This document shows, piece by piece, positions 38,801 through 47,077 of a stretch of DNA of 64,000 nt. A program made the translations under genes and the position numbers. Location: positions 144,241,433 through 144,305,432 of the forward strand of contig NC_081824.1 of NCBI RefSeq assembly GCF_030867095.1, in the 5' to 3' direction. Within the stretch, counting starts at the first letter, position 1. Each line of letters starts with the position of its first letter. The notes under the pieces are model-generated. The model searched no databases, was not told the DNA's origin, and saw only the letters and a program-made list of their open reading frames with translations. Source of the stretch: Alligator mississippiensis. Its lineage: Eukaryota; Chordata; Crocodylia; Alligatoridae.

Positions 38801-39844
38801 GTCTCTTCTAGCTGGACTGAGTGGGTCCTAGTTTGGTCTTGTAGCACCTTACTTGCACTTTGTGTGCACTCACCTTGTGTAGCTGTAAGTGATTGACATC
38901 ACATCCAAGGCACTGTCAGGCATGCCATGAGAAATGTGCAATAACAGAAATGGTACTGTCCTATGCATAGCTCATAGGAGCACTGTGGCAGTTGGTACTT
39001 GTAAAGTGCCTTAAGGTCCTTGGATGAAGAATGCTGTGCAAATGCTGATTACATTATTCATTGTTATTTTAGTTACATTTATGAACTGAAGAATCTGTGT
39101 GATGAAGATCTGATTGTGAGAACTGCTGAGGGCCATTATCCACCTGTAAATGTCATCATAGTTAGATGGTTGATGGTCTGAAATGAAATGAAATTGTCAC
39201 AGGGAAGCTTTCCCGTACAACTTTATGTTCCATTCTCACTGCTGTAAATCAGTTCTATTCACACAAAGACAGTCTCAGCTGTGCTTGTCCCTGAATCTCC
39301 TGCAGTGGTGAAGGCAGTACATGGGTTAGAGTTATCCCTGGTGGCACAGGGAGATATCAGTTACAACTCCTTGCACCAACTGAAACTCGTATGCTATATG
39401 AGGGATTCAATGGGAGTGAAATCAGACACACAACTCTGACTTCTCCTTTATATCTTTTACCACATTTCTCCACTGCCCCATGCTGTCCCGGCCAATGCTG
39501 ATCACTCTGGAGGAGGTCCTGGCCATCAGCAAAGGTGATACCGCTGCAGCTTTCTGTTCTTGCAGTTTCTCCCCAGGGTATTTTCTGCTGCCAAGAACTA
39601 TGTTAGGTTATACTGTAGACTGTGAGATGTATCTGGTCCTCTTGTTGTTTTTAGGAATGGAGACAAAATGGTGATATTCAGTAACGGGCAGAAGGAGATT
39701 CATACTGCACAGTTCAAGAGGAGGGAGTACCCTGATGGCACCAGAAAGACTGTGTACTCCAATGGACGACAGGAAACAAAGTATTCCTCTGGACGGGTTC
39801 GAATCAGAGATGAAGAAGGCAATATCATCCTTGATAAGAAGTGA
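3769..39844 (+). CDS. TCP10: TCP10-family protein (CENPJ/CPAP paralogue), 14 exons, 5' end outside window
   Basis: Fourteen exons join in frame to give 1089 residues plus a TGA stop; all acceptor AG/donor GT sites and phases agree, and the exon lengths total 3270 nt. Order: SAC-like tubulin motif [11 protein letters not shown] (residues 12-22), a disordered acidic and Ser-rich stretch with [13 protein letters not shown] (346-358), [13 protein letters not shown] (452-464), coiled coil (about 485-640), basic Ser/Pro linkers, and a TCP10/G-box beta domain (about 905-1089). In CPAP the first motif caps tubulin and the G-box binds STIL, acting in centriole assembly; by family this protein should act at centrioles or cilia. 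CENPJ itself is a close alternative, but neighbouring TTLL2 and UNC93A match the human 6q27 TCP10 locus. The N-terminus lies upstream. No polyadenylation signal was settled. Confidence 0.88.
5487..5756. repeat. Fold-back element with CCTCAGAGG core
   Basis: Arms around gtcagagcatacacatg and tgtatatgctctgac are inverted. The centre, 5601-5628, is a palindrome around CACCTCAGAGGT. Related cores lie at 15123-15135 and 56144-56156. Confidence 0.6.
6160..6338 (+). repeat. CR1 LINE 3' end
   Basis: It has the same 3' end as the longer copy at 16826-17757: gaaccaacttccgagggaag, ccagcattcattcctgcc, and the tail actatgaaactatgaaac. It is severely 5' truncated and lies just before TCP10 exon b. Confidence 0.85.
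6400..6526 (+). CDS. TCP10: TCP10 exon b: start of coiled coil
   Basis: A 127-nt exon lies between tctttgtag and the donor ctcag|gtaggt. With the base carried over it reads [19 protein letters not shown] onward, charged and helical, ending [13 protein letters not shown] across the next junction. Its start is only 62 bases after the end of a CR1 fragment. Confidence 0.8.
6527..8276. other. TCP10 intron, ordinary non-coding sequence
   Basis: I see no exon or clear repeat. Open frames here lack splice context and family resemblance. Confidence 0.5.
8277..8755. repeat. GC-rich interspersed repeat
   Basis: It begins cagggatgggcaaaatacag and continues with a ggctggatccagcctg palindrome, the opening of a common inverted-repeat DNA element, then GC-rich sequence. 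The right end is not clear. Confidence 0.45.
8852..9014 (+). CDS. TCP10: TCP10 exon c: coiled coil
   Basis: A 163-nt exon follows tttgaacag and ends at the consensus donor caa|gtaagt. It completes an Arg codon and encodes a charged helical stretch ([20 protein letters not shown], then more). It ends in phase 0. Confidence 0.83.
9153..10220. repeat. Non-autonomous DNA element with threefold internal tandem repeat
   Basis: The left end tagggctgtgtgaaacagc and a right part rich in gaaacagc/cgaaac are roughly inverted. Inside are three tandem units beginning at 9372, 9528 and 9697 (156-169 bases), each with a tgaaaactgcagg-like start, caaggagataggtg, and gcaaaactcatgac-like ends. It lies in the intron between exons c and d. 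Confidence 0.7.
10796..11011 (+). CDS. TCP10: TCP10 exon d: conserved coiled-coil core
   Basis: A 216-nt phase 0-0 exon follows aatggcag and ends at cccg|gtatga. It encodes [20 protein letters not shown] and then [20 protein letters not shown]. These align with the CPAP coiled coil [20 protein letters not shown] and HSRLRSQIQMLVREN, so this is one of the most diagnostic exons. Confidence 0.93.
11012..11910. other. TCP10 intron
   Basis: Ordinary non-coding sequence; nothing recognised. Confidence 0.6.
11911..12057 (+). CDS. TCP10: TCP10 exon e: Ser/Arg-rich linker with GRRTP motif (copy 1)
   Basis: A 147-nt phase 0-0 exon follows tctccattag and ends at atcaaa|gtatgg. Its 49 residues include [12 protein letters not shown]. 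The next exon, 13.8 kb away, carries [12 protein letters not shown] at the matching place, which suggests exon duplication. Confidence 0.85.
13228..13716. repeat. Small DNA transposon with terminal inverted repeats
   Basis: The left end gggtgcatctacacatg matches the complement of the right end catgggtagatgcaccc with one mismatch in 17. This is the GGGTGYRTCTACACGTG family, also seen at 40070-40331, 41704-41951 and 45911-46640. Confidence 0.8.
14671..15302. repeat. Fold-back DNA element with two internal palindromes
   Basis: The ends tagggtgtgtgcagatg and gtgcacatatgccc are inverted. Internal palindromes lie at about 14695-14748 (aaattgaagcagtg arms) and 15113-15145 (aaactaaaactcctcagagg core). 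Confidence 0.65.
15700..15942. repeat. Inverted-repeat element rich in GCAGTAGC-type motifs
   Basis: It runs from gtctacatgagtggc to catctcatgcagatgtacct, with many internal gtgcagtagc and gctattgtgc variants that pair in opposite directions. It is probably another member of the tctacacg-ended family. Confidence 0.5.
16826..17757 (+). mobile_element. CR1 LINE, 5'-truncated, 3' half of ORF2 and full 3' end
   Basis: A 198-codon frame (16832-17428) encodes the C-terminal part of a CR1 reverse transcriptase: [51 protein letters not shown] and [19 protein letters not shown]. After the RRLRG codons a run of seven G shifts the frame; the next frame continues DLVAVYKL. The copy ends with the tail actatgaaactatgaaac. 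The long open frame suggests a fairly young insertion. Confidence 0.92.
20771..20818. repeat. (TG)n microsatellite
   Basis: About 23 uninterrupted TG units. The apparent protein frames across it on both strands are artefacts. Confidence 0.97.
22730..22962. repeat. Fragment of gggcc-type inverted-repeat element
   Basis: It contains gtgggccagtctgtgggtc and ends gggctatacttttgaaacccctg, like the right end of the element at 1161-1702. Confidence 0.5.
23585..23965. repeat. Fold-back element
   Basis: A short palindrome (ctgaaccttcattg/tatgaaggttcag) is followed by long arms: gtgttttcagaatgggagcg then, inverted, cgcctcccattctgaaaac. GC-rich frames in it are spurious. Confidence 0.6.
25883..26041 (+). 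CDS. TCP10: TCP10 exon f: Ser/Arg-rich linker with GRRTP motif (copy 2)
   Basis: A 159-nt phase 0-0 exon follows acctgctag and ends at gataag|gtaaca. Its 53 residues include [12 protein letters not shown], 10 of 12 identical to the motif in the preceding exon. Both exons are phase 0-0, so either or both could be spliced in without a frame change. Confidence 0.85.
26291..26415. repeat. Half copy of the CAGGGATCCTGG element
   Basis: After ATTAG it reads cagagatcctggttttctct and then gattaaaatgaaatgcca, matching the left half of the palindromic element at 52103-52325. No right half was found. Confidence 0.65.
26530..27690. other. GC-rich low-complexity block in TCP10 intron
   Basis: About 1.2 kb of C/G-rich sequence with many overlapping open frames on both strands. 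None has family resemblance or splice context; it is probably the interior of a repeat. Confidence 0.45.
28585..28696 (+). CDS. TCP10: TCP10 exon g
   Basis: A 112-nt exon follows ttgattcag and ends at taaaag|gtaaca, leaving one base. It encodes [20 protein letters not shown] and then [16 protein letters not shown]. The segment is in the linker between coiled coil and G-box and I recognise no domain. Confidence 0.8.
28948..29054 (+). CDS. TCP10: TCP10 exon h
   Basis: A 107-nt exon follows cacctggtag and ends at gcacag|gtatgt. It restores phase 0 and encodes a Ser-rich linker, [20 protein letters not shown], followed by a Cys/Ser/Asn-rich tail. Confidence 0.8.
29353..29508 (+). CDS. TCP10: TCP10 exon i
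   Basis: A 156-nt phase 0-0 exon follows ttgggcacag and ends at gcaaag|gtttga. It encodes a Lys-rich then Ser/Thr-rich linker ([19 protein letters not shown], later [12 protein letters not shown]), again with a TPTG element. Confidence 0.8.
29625..29760 (-). repeat. CR1 3'-end fragment, antisense
   Basis: It begins attcgtagatgttagaggct and continues ggaaggcacctcacaagatc, the complement of a CR1 3' end. It resembles the copy at the right edge of the window. Confidence 0.6.
31280..31765 (+). repeat. Repeat pair member A (forward)
   Basis: About 490 bases with tggatgtttggttccctgg, tgggtaggggaggctggggc and atgtggtactgcagatgtct. The complement of these occurs in order at 43170-43668. It lies in the intron before exon j. 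Confidence 0.7.
32085..32189 (+). CDS. TCP10: TCP10 exon j: entry into G-box
   Basis: A 105-nt phase 0-0 exon follows tttctgtag and ends at ggaaag|gtgaga. It encodes [18 protein letters not shown] and ends IEYPDGK. This matches CPAP ISHPDGK at the start of its G-box, and the next exon continues VEEV as CPAP continues VEKV. Confidence 0.88.
32352..33965. mobile_element. DNA element, copy 1, interrupted by a nested element
   Basis: Both ends are shared with 53297-55575: left gggctaagtacaaac then aaaaagcctgaggctgaatt, right aacttctgtccctagcc. The terminal ggctag...gaca sequences are inverted. The interior is GC-rich, and a second element sits at 32635-33410. Confidence 0.7.
32635..33410. mobile_element. 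hAT-like non-autonomous transposon, nested
   Basis: It is flanked by an exact 8-bp duplication CTATGCAG (32627-32634 and 33411-33418). It starts caggggtatgcaaaacgag and ends cttcacacagcccta, with many gattcgg/ccgaatc inverted motifs inside. The 8-bp duplication and CAGGG/TAGGG ends suit the hAT superfamily. It has no transposase frame. Confidence 0.82.
33966..36103. other. TCP10 intron
   Basis: Nothing recognised in this 2.1-kb stretch before exon k. Confidence 0.5.
36104..36244 (+). CDS. TCP10: TCP10 exon k: G-box beta repeats
   Basis: A 141-nt phase 0-0 exon follows cacttaaag and ends at agagtg|gtatgt. It encodes [20 protein letters not shown] and then [16 protein letters not shown]. This is nearly the CPAP sequence FPNGTRKEVSADGK and TFFNGDVKQVMPDQRV, giving an unambiguous TCP10-domain match. 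Confidence 0.96.
36245..37675. other. TCP10 intron
   Basis: Mostly unremarkable. At about 37090-37150, aggtagtaccagactgggtc looks like an antisense CR1 3' end, and 37265-37350 contains a tRNA-like gtggttagagcacc segment. Confidence 0.4.
37676..37850. repeat. Palindromic GATATCTTTTATTAGACCAAC element
   Basis: The left arm tgatatcttttattagacca is repeated inverted as tggtctaataaaagatatca around a short AT-rich centre near 37779. The left flank gtaggttgtagctgtgttgg is shared, inverted, with the copy near 40850. Confidence 0.85.
37943..38027 (+). CDS. TCP10: TCP10 exon l: G-box
   Basis: An 85-nt exon follows ctgcttgcag and ends at aaatag|gtatgt, leaving one base. It encodes [20 protein letters not shown] and then LQFPNNQI, matching [24 protein letters not shown]. 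Confidence 0.96.
38412..38532 (+). CDS. TCP10: TCP10 exon m: G-box
   Basis: A 121-nt exon follows ttcctacag and ends at gaaaa|gtaagt. Its first, split codon is the Glu that aligns with human CPAP Glu1235. It encodes [20 protein letters not shown] and then [18 protein letters not shown], typical PDG-turn beta repeats. Confidence 0.95.
38533..39654. other. TCP10 last intron
   Basis: Ordinary non-coding sequence; nothing recognised. Confidence 0.55.
39655..39844 (+). CDS. TCP10: TCP10 exon n (last coding exon, TGA stop)
   Basis: This exon follows gttgtttttag and runs to a TGA at 39842-39844. It encodes [20 protein letters not shown] and ends [10 protein letters not shown], matching the CPAP C-terminus ([20 protein letters not shown], ending KEGNVLMDTEL). 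The protein ends where the family ends, so the C-terminus is complete. Confidence 0.96.
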
Positions 39845-40069
39845 TTCATCTCCCTGATGTGCCAGGTTATATGTAGGTGGTCTGTCCAGGCTAGTTTCTG
39901 CTTGTGATTTGATATCTTTATCCCTTGGAAGCACACACCTGTTACATGATTCTTTCTTTGTCTCCTTACCTATTTTTCTGTTCCCTGAAATAACTAGAAC
40001 CTGGCCTTGGAATATTTAAGCTCCTGCTTTTCCAAATGAACATGCCAGGTTGAATTTTATTTATACTCA
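39845..40069 (+). other. Probable TCP10 3' untranslated sequence
   Basis: This unique-looking sequence lies between the stop and the first downstream repeat. No AATAAA is present, so the transcript end is not placed. Confidence 0.35.
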
Positions 40070-40331
40070 GTGGGTGTGTCTACACGAGACACTTACTGCA
40101 CATTAGTGTAATAATAATGTGCTGTAGTGTGTCACAACAAAAACTGTGCTAATATCCTATTACGCCGTGTTATTAGGCTCATCCTCAGTAAGTGTCACTA
40201 AATAACCATGTGCTGGTGCTACTACACAGTAACTCTAGTTACTGTGCATTCAGTTACTACTTCATTAAAGAAGTACTAAACTAAATGCACAGTATGTAAG
40301 GGGCATTAATGGACATGTAGATGCGTCCACT
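40070..40331. repeat. Small inverted-repeat DNA element
   Basis: The left end gtgggtgtgtctacacgag pairs with the right end gacatgtagatgcgtccac. It belongs to the GGGTGYRTCTACACGTG family. Confidence 0.7.
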
Positions 40332-40664
40332 GAATGTTAGGTGCTTAACCTAATGGGTAAGCCTAATGGGTGAGCATCTCATGAATGAACTGCAGTCATG
40401 CCCATCCCACACAAATATTAACACACCAATGATCCTTTTCATAAGAGCATTTGCCTGGTGATCATGGCCAAAATGTATTTGTGTGCTGGTTGCTTACCCT
40501 GTCCATTGCTGGAGTGGCTGCATCTCAGTGCTTTTATGTGCACCCCACAGGGGCAAGACACTTTAGGATTCTTTGGAATTAATGCAATAGTATAAATATA
40601 AGATGTTAGTTTCCAGGTGCCTGGTCCCAGAAGTGGAATCCAAAACCCTGAAGGGAGTGCCTAG

Positions 40665-40892
40665 CCTCCCTATAGGCAGACAAGGTCCTTTGGGTGAATC
40701 TGATATCTTTTATTAGACCAACTTAAATAGTTGGAGAACAATTTTTAAGGGTTTTTGAACCCAAAAGCTTGCTTAAAAATTGTTCTCCAACTATTTAAGT
40801 TGGTCTAACAAAAGATATCAGATTCACCCAAAGAACCTTGTCTGCCTATGTCCTTAGACCAACACAGCTACAACCTACACCCCTGTAGCCTC
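40665..40892. repeat. Palindromic GATATCTTTTATTAGACCAAC element
   Basis: The arms tcttttattagaccaactta and taagttggtctaacaaaaga, and gttggagaacaatttttaag with its complement, fold almost completely. The right flank is tagaccaacacagctacaac. Confidence 0.85.
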
Positions 40893-41261
40893 CCTATATA
40901 GTCATTAGGGAGACTTAGTCTCAGGTTGGGATTCAAACCACCAGCGCGCACACTTAAAATCAGCATATTCTGTGGGAAGCTGTCTAATGCTTAAAGAGTA
41001 GGGAAATGCTAAAGACAGAGGAATGTCTTAATTTCTGCCTCTCTTGGAGCAGGGAGGCACTTTACTCAATGCTGTAGGGCTGCACCTATGACCCCTTGTG
41101 TTGAAGCTGTTTCATCATGCAGTATGAGTTCTGCTGGCCAGGGCACTCAAGGCCTGTCTGTTTTGTATCCAATGGCTGTTTAGTGTAAAATATAGAAATC
41201 ATCCTGGGAGCAGGAATTAGAATGAGTACTCTAAATCATTAGGCAACAGGCTCATGTTCTT

Positions 41262-41283
41262 TCTCTCTCTCTCTCTCTCTCTC
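41262..41283. repeat. (CT)n microsatellite
   Basis: A run of about ten TC units. Confidence 0.95.
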
Positions 41284-41409
41284 GCCTAATGAATCTTGAA
41301 TTATTTTCTGTACAGTGGAACAGCTTCAGCAGGAAACATAGAAAGTGTCCTGCCCAAACAGCTTATAGCTTGATGGCTACGTGTGTCATCCCTCCAGAGA
41401 GGTGACATT

Positions 41410-42420
41410 TAAAATTTTCACAGAGTCATAGATCCATAGGATTGTCCATGACTAAACCATCCCAGTCAAGTGTTTGTCTAACCTGGTCTTGAAAATGTCC
41501 GGGAATGAAGAATCCACAGCCTTTCTATGTAGTCTGTTCCAATGTTTAACCACTCTCATAGTGAGGAAGGAAGTTCTTCCTAGTACCTAACCTAAATTTC
41601 CCTTGATGCAGTTTGAAGTCCTTGCAGCCACATAGATTATTCTATTTCCATCCTACATATAACAACATTTCAGGTATTTGAAGACTGGTATCAAATCTCT
41701 CTTCAGTGGGTGCATCTAGATGTACATTAATGTGCTTTTCCTAATGCGCATTAAATTTAATACCTCCAATATGAGGCACTAAATTAATTCACATTAGGCT
41801 GCGCTAATGCACAGTAGTGGAACAACATGCTTTTAGGTGATGCTTAATACGCAGTAGCCTATTTTAATGTGCATTAGCATAGTAGCACTTTTTAAGTGCT
41901 CCTTTAAATAGGCAGTAAAATAGGTATTAAAGTGCATGTGTAGACATGCCCAATCTTCTATTCTCCAGTCTAAATAATCCCAGTTCTTTCAGTGTTTCCT
42001 TGTAAGTCATGTTTCTCAGACCTCTAATAATTTTTATTGCTCTTCCCTGGACCTTTTCTAATTTGTCCATTTAAGTGTGGGGCCTAATACTAGACACAGT
42101 ATGCTTGGTGGGGCATCACTAGAGCTTAATGAAGCAAAAGAATCACTTCTCTTGATTTACAAGTGACACTCCTGGTAATACAACCCAACATGCTGTTGAC
42201 TTTTTTTTTTTTGCAACAAGAATGCATTGTTGATTCATATTCCACTTATGGTCCACTGTAACCCCCAGGCTCTTTCTTTGCAGTACCACAGAATAGCCAT
42301 TAGTTCCCCATTCTGTATTTGTGCATGTGATTTGTTGTGTCCTAAGTGGAGGATTTTGCACTTGTCCTCATCAAATTTCATCCAACTGCAAGGCTCTGGA
42401 GACAGCCCCATATACCTAGG
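41410..42420 (-). mobile_element. CR1 LINE fragment, antisense, interrupted
   Basis: Complementary-strand CR1 landmarks run in order: agtcatagatccatagg, aacctggtcttgaaaatgtc, ttcttcctagtacc, ccttttctaatttg, gtggaggattttgcacttg. The last is the common CR1 stretch before the 3' half of ORF2. It is interrupted at 41704-41951. Confidence 0.85.
41704..41951. repeat. Small inverted-repeat element nested in CR1
   Basis: The ends gggtgcatctagatgtac and gcatgtgtagacatgccc are inverted, with TCTTC close to both edges. It separates two CR1 parts that are otherwise contiguous. Confidence 0.75.
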
Positions 42421-43169
42421 GGAATCTTAGTGGAACACAGGGATTACTCGCTTATCAGATGCTACCTGCAACTGCTTTCCCCATGGATCCTGTCTGTCAC
42501 TCATCTTGGATTTTTCTACAGTAATGAAACATTTATTTTCTGAGGCCCAGGTCATCTCTTACTCTCTGGCAATGAACTCCTTATGCCCTTCAAGCTTCTA
42601 CAGACTTCCTCCTCTATTTTTTCTTCACATGCAAGTGTAAAATAAATAAGTGCAAAACTATGAAATTGCTTGTTCTTCTGTTTTGTTTCTGGCAGCTCAG
42701 CTTAAAAAATTTGCAGTTACTCTCCAGAGCACGCAGCAATTTGAATGGAACAAAATGCGTGCAACAAGTTGCTTCCTATTAATATTGACCACAGGCTTCA
42801 GTGTGTGTATAAATTCAGTTACTCTTCTTTCAAAACATTCATTGATTAATACATTTTAAAGTAATGTGGGTGTGATGATATAGTTGTATTTTGTTCCTTT
42901 ATCCCTGTGTACAAAACAAAATGTTTAGAAGTGTGCTTTTTACAGTTGTAATCTATTTATATTTGTGTACTCTACAGAGGTAATCTCTTATTAAAGAAAC
43001 CCCACAAAAAGATATCCCTTAAGAGACCATTCTATTTCAAGTACTTTGTCAAAGAATGATATTTCCATGTTGCTAAAGAAAATCTGAAACATGGCAAAAT
43101 GATTTGTCTCACATAACTCCTACAGCAATATTCCACCACTAAAAAGCCTCATTCAATTTCACTTGAAAA

Positions 43170-43668
43170 ATAGACAGGGGCTGTGTCTGGATGAGTGTAG
43201 CCATGCGATATGTGGCGCCACAGACACATCTGCAGTGCTACATACCACACAGTCAGGTGTTTTCCAAGTTGCAAAGGAGCAGCACAAGGGTTTTTTTGAC
43301 CCCGGATATACAGGGGGTCAAAAAAACCTGCACAAAAAAAGGTGGAGTGGTGCACGCAGGGTCAGCGTGTGCTGTTCAACACTGGAGCCTGGCCAGCCAG
43401 AGCCACACTCCAGCTGCCGGTCAGGCTCTGAATGGCAGGATTGCCACTGCTGCAGCCCCATGAGGCCCCCAGGACCACCAGTAAGGCTGCTGGGACCAGC
43501 ACAGTGCTGGCCCCAGCCTCCCCTACTCCACCCAGGGTAACCTTCCATGAGCCAGAGGATCCATGGCATAGGCATTCCCTGGGCACAACTAGTGGTGGCA
43601 CAATGTGTCTTGCTGCTAGTTGTCCCAGGAGAGCCAAACATCCATGCTTATGTGGACACAACCACAGT
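43170..43668 (-). repeat. Repeat pair member B (inverted copy of 31280-31765)
   Basis: It contains the complement of copy A in order: acatctgcagtgctacatac, gccccagcctcccctactcc, agccaaacatccatgc. It lies downstream of TCP10. Confidence 0.7.
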
Positions 43669-45910
43669 GGTTAGTTCTGTCAAAGAGAAGCATCAATCTT
43701 GAGGAAATCCCTTTTATGAAAAGTTTACTGCTCTTCAGTGAACAAGCAGGTTTTCAAATTGTTTTATGGATGTTTTGGAATCATGAAGTAGGTTTACTTG
43801 TTGGTTTTACCTCAAACCATGGTTTACTATCCAGTAATCCACTTTTTTGATCCACTTATTATTACAATCTACAGTTGACAATGGAAATGTCTTGTTTAAA
43901 AGTGCCGGTTTCTAAGCAGTGACGGGCGCACTTACCCTCCAGGGGGCTTTAAGAAGTTGTACTCATAATCTTCAGAAAGATTTGGACCCTGCTTGCTCCT
44001 GCACAAGGTAGGCTTGTGGCTGTGTTTAACTATGAGTCTGGTCCTGTTCCTGCTCCCATTGAAATTTGTGGACAAAACTTCCCTTAGCTTCTGTGTGGCT
44101 AGACCAAGCTTTGTGTGAGCACAGAGACTGCTGATTTATGTAGGCGCATTAGCAAGATGGATGGGCATTGTTTTTGCAACCCCTCTAATAAACAGCTTTT
44201 CTATCTATGGAGCCTCTACCTTTTCTTCGTAAAACTGTGTTATTGCAGATATAGTTTTATCAATAAAATGCCTCCATACTGACCATCTTAGCCCTACCTA
44301 TAGCACCTGGTAACATACAGTTAATGCAATTTATCAAAAATTGGAGAGAGAGAACATTTCTCTCATTCCTGCAAAACACATCATAGAAAGTTCAAACTAT
44401 CCTTCTTCCTGTCTTAGGTAAATTCCTAAGAAGTTAGTTGGAGTCATGCTATGTCACCCTGGTAGAGGAAGCAAATTCCAGAGCTAACCGTTTTCCACTA
44501 AAACTGCCCTGCTTCTAGCCCACTGGCATTTATGTCAAGGGAATGTTGCTTTGAGCAGAGGGTGAAGTGAGCTTGAGCTCACAAAAGTTTTATGCCTATG
44601 TAGATCTTAGATTTAGTTAGTCTACAAGGTGCAAACCTGTCCTCCTTTTGCCAGTGTTGCTTTGCACACCCAAACTGACCTCTGCTACAAAGTGGTGTGC
44701 TTCCATTGTACATTTGAGGAACACTTAGAAAGCTCAGCCACCCCAAAATACAGCATTTTGCTTTGTTAGCAGCAGTGCTGTTCACTTACCAATGAATCAC
44801 CTGCTCTCCCATATTCAGTTCCCAGTGCAGTTTGAGGCATTGGCCGTCATCTTTAAAGCTCCTTCTCTTGAGCAACTACCTTCCTCTTCATGTGATACCC
44901 TGACTGGGAAATTAGCTGGGATTGTCTTGCTAACAAATCCCTAGATTTGTATGTAAGAGCAGTGAGGGCAAGGCATTTCCAGTGGAGAGTAGAGGGGAAA
45001 TACCATGATCGCCAGGTCTCTTGTGGGCTAAGAAGTGGTTTTCCTAGGGTGACGCCTGTCCCTTGCACTCTGGGCTCACTGACTTTTACAAGTCTTCCCC
45101 AAATGCAGGAAACTCGACTGCACAATTTTGTGGCAATAGAAGACAGCTTTCTTGCTTTCCCTCTGGCTTGCTCCCTGGCCTTTTGGCTAAACAGGAAGTG
45201 AGATAAGGAAGCATCTGAACCCCAGGGTCCCTGAGCCCTAGGCTTGCACATAGCATGTCTGCCACAGATTTGGGGAGTATCTGAAGCCCCAGACTGATAC
45301 TTGCCCAATAGTAGAGCCACACAGACTTGAACGATTATGCTCTGCTCAGTCAAAACTTAGAACTTGACTATTGGGCTTTGTCCAAGAGACTTTGGAACTG
45401 ATTTGGCACTTGAAACAAACAAACAAAAAATCTTTACCCTGGAATTCCTGACCCTGCTTCTTGAACAGAGGGAGAATCATTTGATTTGCAGGATATTATT
45501 TTACAGCCTGCTTAGACAGGCTTTCTCAGAAGGTTTGTTGGGTTGCTTGTGTTGACTAATGCCAGTTGCCAGATGCATTATTTTGCTGTGCTTGTCCTTA
45601 TTGTAAATGTGCCGAGGGTGGTAATGCATGCTGTCTGTGAAATAAATTCAATTTATGCTGTGTTACATGAGAAGAGAGGGGCCTTAGCAAATAACAAGAG
45701 TCTGAATGTTGTAGTAAAGAATTTTATAGATCAAAAGGAACACCTTGAATCTGACCCTGAAATAAACATAAGGAAAGAGCAAACAGCAAAGAATCAGTGA
45801 GTTAACCCACCTACCGGTTATGTAGTAGGATTCTTTTTCTACCACCACTTCCCTGAGAGATGGGTTCATGGAGGTGCAGAGTATGTGGCAGTAATCCTCC
45901 CTGGAGGTCA
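43669..45910. other. Intergenic sequence
   Basis: The open frame at 44853-45353 (-) is the longest here, but has no recognised family or splice context. Nothing supportable. Confidence 0.45.
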
Positions 45911-46640
45911 CAGTGGGCATGTCTACACGTGCAATTAATGCACTAAAATACTGTGAAGTAAGCTTTCCTCAGCAGGGCATTTACATGTGCTCCTGTCAGG
46001 AGCAAATTTGCTCCCAAGGGGAACAGTTTCAGTGCAGGGCTACTCCAGCCCTGCTTTGTGCCCTCTACACCATTCAGGGGGATTTTCAGGCTCCCAGGCG
46101 TGCCAGCCCTGGGCTGGTAGGGAACACTGAAGTCAGGCCCTGGTCTCCAAGGATAGGGGAAGCTGTCCTGCCTCCAGGCCAGCTCCCTTCCAGCCCCATG
46201 CCCAATCTGCAGATTGGATATGGGGGCTATGAAAATGTGCCCTCCTGCAGCTGCTGCTTCCCAGCCCTGTGTCCTAATTGGTAGATCAGGGCAGGGGGCT
46301 GAGAAAATGTGCCCTCCCACAGCTGCTGCTTCCCAGCCCCCTGCCTTGATTGGTACATCAGAGCACAGGCTGGGAAGCAGCAGCCCATGGTAAGGGACTG
46401 TTTTCCTGCCCCTTGCTGTCTTGGCTGACTGGGAGCAACTTGCTCCTGGTCAGCACTCTACATATGCGCTACTGCACAGTAGTTTATGGTTAATTTATCT
46501 GTATTTACAGATAGTAGGCAACCCCACAGTAGACTAATGTACTGCACAGTAAATGCTGCACATGTGTACAGGGTGTTACTTTCCTGCACAACAGATTAGT
46601 CTATTGCGCAGTAAAGCATATCATGTAGACACACCCAGTG
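45911..46640. repeat. GGGTGYRTCTACACGTG-family DNA element, large copy
   Basis: The left end cagtgggcatgtctacacg pairs with the right end catgtagacacacccagtg. The GC-rich interior contains about three short repeats of ccagccctgtgtcctaattg-like sequence. TCA lies at both edges. Confidence 0.7.
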
Positions 46641-47039
46641 TCATGGATTTCTGTGGTAAGCCCCTGATCCAAACTAAAATATATGAGTCTCACCTTTTTA
46701 TGGGAATGTTCCAGTTTGGGCAGAAATTTCAAGGGAGGTTTCTCAGGTCCAGGGTGGGATTTCTGCTGAGAGTCAGAGAGCAAGGCATCTGTTCTTGAAT
46801 AGCCTGGCAGTGGGGGCACACACTGGTTTCTGCATCTGAGAGCACATGAAGGAACAATGTGGCTGGTGGCATATACAGATACCTATTTAGAACTGGGTTG
46901 ACTAGGAGCAACCTTCAGCAAAAATCTAGAGCAGGCCTCAAATTCAGACCTCTGGAGATGCAGCAAGATCCTTTAACTGCTCTGCCATCATAACTTGCTG
47001 CTGCACGCGTGCATGCGCACACACATGAACACACAAACA

Positions 47040-47077
<38 letters not shown>

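Noticed and set aside
3769-39844. CENPJ itself
   Set aside because: Domain order fits CENPJ, but linker and coiled-coil sequence is highly diverged and the neighbours TTLL2 and UNC93A mark the TCP10 locus. It remains a lesser alternative.
44853-45353. A 166-residue frame on the - strand
   Set aside because: No recognised domain, no splice signals and no bias in codon use that I can see; probably chance.
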